This document shows, in pieces, positions 62,750-64,000 of a stretch of 64,000 bases of DNA. The position numbers were made by a program, and so were the translations under genes. Each line of letters starts with the position of its first letter. The first letter of the stretch is position 1. The notes beneath the pieces are model-generated. The model was given only the letters and a program-made list of their open reading frames with translations. It made no database searches and was not told the DNA's origin. The DNA is taken from positions 1-64,000 of the forward strand of contig UPYI01000002.1 of the NCBI GenBank assembly GCA_900538555.1, in the 5' to 3' direction. This DNA is from an uncultured Porphyromonadaceae bacterium (lineage in GTDB: Bacteria; Bacteroidota; Bacteroidia; Bacteroidales; Barnesiellaceae).

Positions 62750-63640
62750 CAACCGTGCCAATTTTTTCGAAATGCGCAACCTGAGCGAGCGGTCGCTTTC
62801 GTCGAGCGTCGCCAGCCGGTTGTCGATATCCTGCAACACGCTGCGGGTATAGGGAGTAGACTTTATGCTGTCGATATACAGATAATAGGCTTTCGCCTGC
62901 AACAGTTCCAACGATGCGGTGGTTGCCAGCGACAACAGATCGTCTTCGCCGACTTTTCCGGGAACGGTGTCGTGCAAAAGCATCTGCGCGTCCCGAAAAG
63001 CCAAAGCCTGCTTTCCTAATCCGCGATGATACCCGCCCAAAACAGCGACAATATCCAGTTGCAAGCTATCCTGTTCCAGAATAGATTTATACAACACCAT
63101 AGCCTCCTCGGTCTTATCCGACTCAAACAAAGCATCGGCTTTCGCTTTCCGGATCGTCAGATTATCGGGAGTTGTCGCCAACAGGCGATCTGCAACCGCT
63201 ATCGTGTGCTCCGGTTGTTTGCGGTATCGATAAAAGTCGAGCAAATAAAGGTTTGCCACACGGGCGAGCCAACTCTTACGCGCTTGGGTATGCAACAGCA
63301 ACTTTTCATACAGCGAGGCATCCCCCAGCCGCCGCGATTCGAAATCGACACCTTTGAAAATGGAATCGACCGGAATACCGAACTGTTGCGAACGGTCCAG
63401 ATGTTTCGCCGCCTGATCGACACGCCCCAAAGCGACAGATGCGATCATTGCCCGTACATAATACACCGGCTCCGTCGGGTACTGCCGCAGCAACTGTTTA
63501 TAACAGATATTCGCATCGCTCCACTCCCGGCTTTCAAAATGCTCTGCCGCCTTGCGCGACAACTCGCCATTCGCCCAAGCCGACGGCATCGCACCGGCAA
63601 GCAATAACAAAATACACCCGATCAATTTCGTTCTTACCAT
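62735..63640 (-). CDS. Exported TPR-repeat protein
   Basis: A 301-residue exported protein (signal peptide MVRTKLIGCILLLLAGAMPSAWA) made of TPR-type helical repeats from about residue 27 to 290, such as AAEHFESREWSDANICYKQLLRQYP and KADALFESDKTEEAMVLYKSILEQD. The -7 box (complement of 63723-63730) supports the ATG at 63640. It is divergent from pyrH and convergent with birA. Probably a scaffold in the periplasm; no partner is identified. Confidence 0.8.
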   Translation of the reverse strand: MVRTKLIGCILLLLAGAMPSAWANGELSRKAAEHFESREWSDANICYKQLLRQYPTEPVYYVRAMIASVALGRVDQAAKHLDRSQQFGIPVDSIFKGVDFESRRLGDASLYEKLLLHTQARKSWLARVANLYLLDFYRYRKQPEHTIAVADRLLATTPDNLTIRKAKADALFESDKTEEAMVLYKSILEQDSLQLDIVAVLGGYHRGLGKQALAFRDAQMLLHDTVPGKVGEDDLLSLATTASLELLQAKAYYLYIDSIKSTPYTRSVLQDIDNRLATLDESDRSLRLRISKKLARLLEKK

Positions 63641-63722
63641 AGCTGTTCCATATAAATCCGAAAAGAGAATCACAGGAATCGGAGGGCCCCCGGCCGGCGT
63701 TGGCAATTCCGATTCTTCGAGT

Positions 63723-63730
63723 CAAATATA
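63723..63730 (-). promoter_or_regulatory. -7 box of the TPR protein gene
   Basis: The minus strand reads TATATTTG, about 83 bases before the ATG at 63640. It is within 18 bases of the -33 element of pyrH on the other strand. Confidence 0.6.
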
Positions 63731-63740
63731 CTCCTTTTTT

Positions 63741-63771
63741 TTGCCATATTGCAGAAGATAATTTATTTTTG
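63741..63771 (+). promoter_or_regulatory. Promoter of pyrH
   Basis: TTG at 63741-63743, 20-base spacer, TATTTTTG at 63764-63771, about 26 bases before the ATG at 63797. Confidence 0.85.
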
Positions 63772-63796
63772 CATAACATAACTAATTATCAATCTT

Positions 63797-64000
63797 ATGG
63801 CAACACAATACAAACGAATATTACTTAAACTGAGTGGCGAATCGCTCATGGGAGAGAAACAATACGGCATTGACGAAAAGAGAGTCGGCGAATATGCATC
63901 GCAGATCAAAGAGATCGCGGCTATGGGAATCGAAATCGGTATCGTGATCGGCGGCGGAAATATTTTCCGCGGGCTAAGCGGTGCAGCCAAAGGCGTAGAC
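63797..64000 (+). CDS. pyrH: Uridylate kinase, 5' part
   Basis: The first 68 residues of UMP kinase, cut by the window end. It shows the amino-acid-kinase fold start YKRILLKLSGESLMG, the DEKRVGEYASQIKEI helix, and the nucleotide-binding IGIVIGGGNIFRG (about 48-60). The enzyme phosphorylates UMP to UDP in pyrimidine synthesis. A perfect-form promoter lies upstream. Confidence 0.96.
   Translation, partial: MATQYKRILLKLSGESLMGEKQYGIDEKRVGEYASQIKEIAAMGIEIGIVIGGGNIFRGLSGAAKGVD

Overview
The window is chromosomal DNA from a member of the Bacteroidales (phylum Bacteroidota). The evidence is a complete SusC/SusD-type glycan-uptake locus, many promoters of the Bacteroidota form TTG-N19/20-TAnnTTTG, few Shine-Dalgarno sequences, secreted proteins with C-terminal sorting-type domains, and phylum-typical genes (DUF3109, DUF4491, DUF2582, a SusR-like membrane regulator). 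The genus cannot be fixed from the sequence; a gut Barnesiella/Coprobacter-like or Porphyromonas/Parabacteroides-like lineage is a guess. Nothing looks like a prophage, plasmid, integrative element, CRISPR array or insertion sequence.

Layout. 1-9 kb: a truncated BACON-type lipoprotein, a PAP2 phosphatase fused to a barrel-like domain, gpmI, a DUF3109 protein, a large secreted adhesin-like protein behind a duplicated promoter, a small heat-shock protein and a small lipoprotein. 9.4 kb: tRNA-Asp(GTC). 10-12 kb: purT, a CDGSH iron-sulfur protein and a DUF2582 winged-helix protein. 12.2-28.3 kb: one minus-strand polysaccharide utilisation locus made of a SusR-like regulator, SusC, SusD, two multi-domain SusE/F-like glycan binders, a GH27-like glycosidase, a small carbohydrate-binding lipoprotein and two GH97 enzymes (one very close to SusB). 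An alpha-glucan or another alpha-glycoside is the likely substrate. 28.4-32.2 kb: an AraC regulator divergent from an acyltransferase-3 protein, RNase Z, and a small lipoprotein gene without a clear ATG start. 32.2-45.7 kb: a sorting-domain protein, rpsA, rubrerythrin, a TPR membrane regulator beside an Fn3/anchor-domain protein, DUF4491, a three-gene polyprenyl-sugar glycosylation cluster, ilvE and a cupin. 45.8-54.5 kb: HxlR regulator, HD hydrolase, LptD-like LPS assembly protein, Fur-family regulator, dnaE, trxA. 54.6-56.2 kb: a two-gene unit of a radical SAM/SPASM enzyme and a small lipoprotein, the best candidate for a poorly described system. 56.3-64 kb: gdhA, cca, tadA with a SIMPL protein, yraN/mmcQ-like/birA, a TPR protein, and the start of pyrH.

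Two families of intergenic repeats run through the window. Family 1 (about 165 bp; four full copies, one clipped copy and one hairpin-only relative) always sits just after a stop codon and couples an intrinsic terminator hairpin to a conserved tail. Family 2 (about 90 bp; four near-full units and one fragment) has a small internal inverted repeat. A third, promoter-like element with its own hairpin occurs three times. These are the main sequence structures that ordinary gene annotation does not explain.
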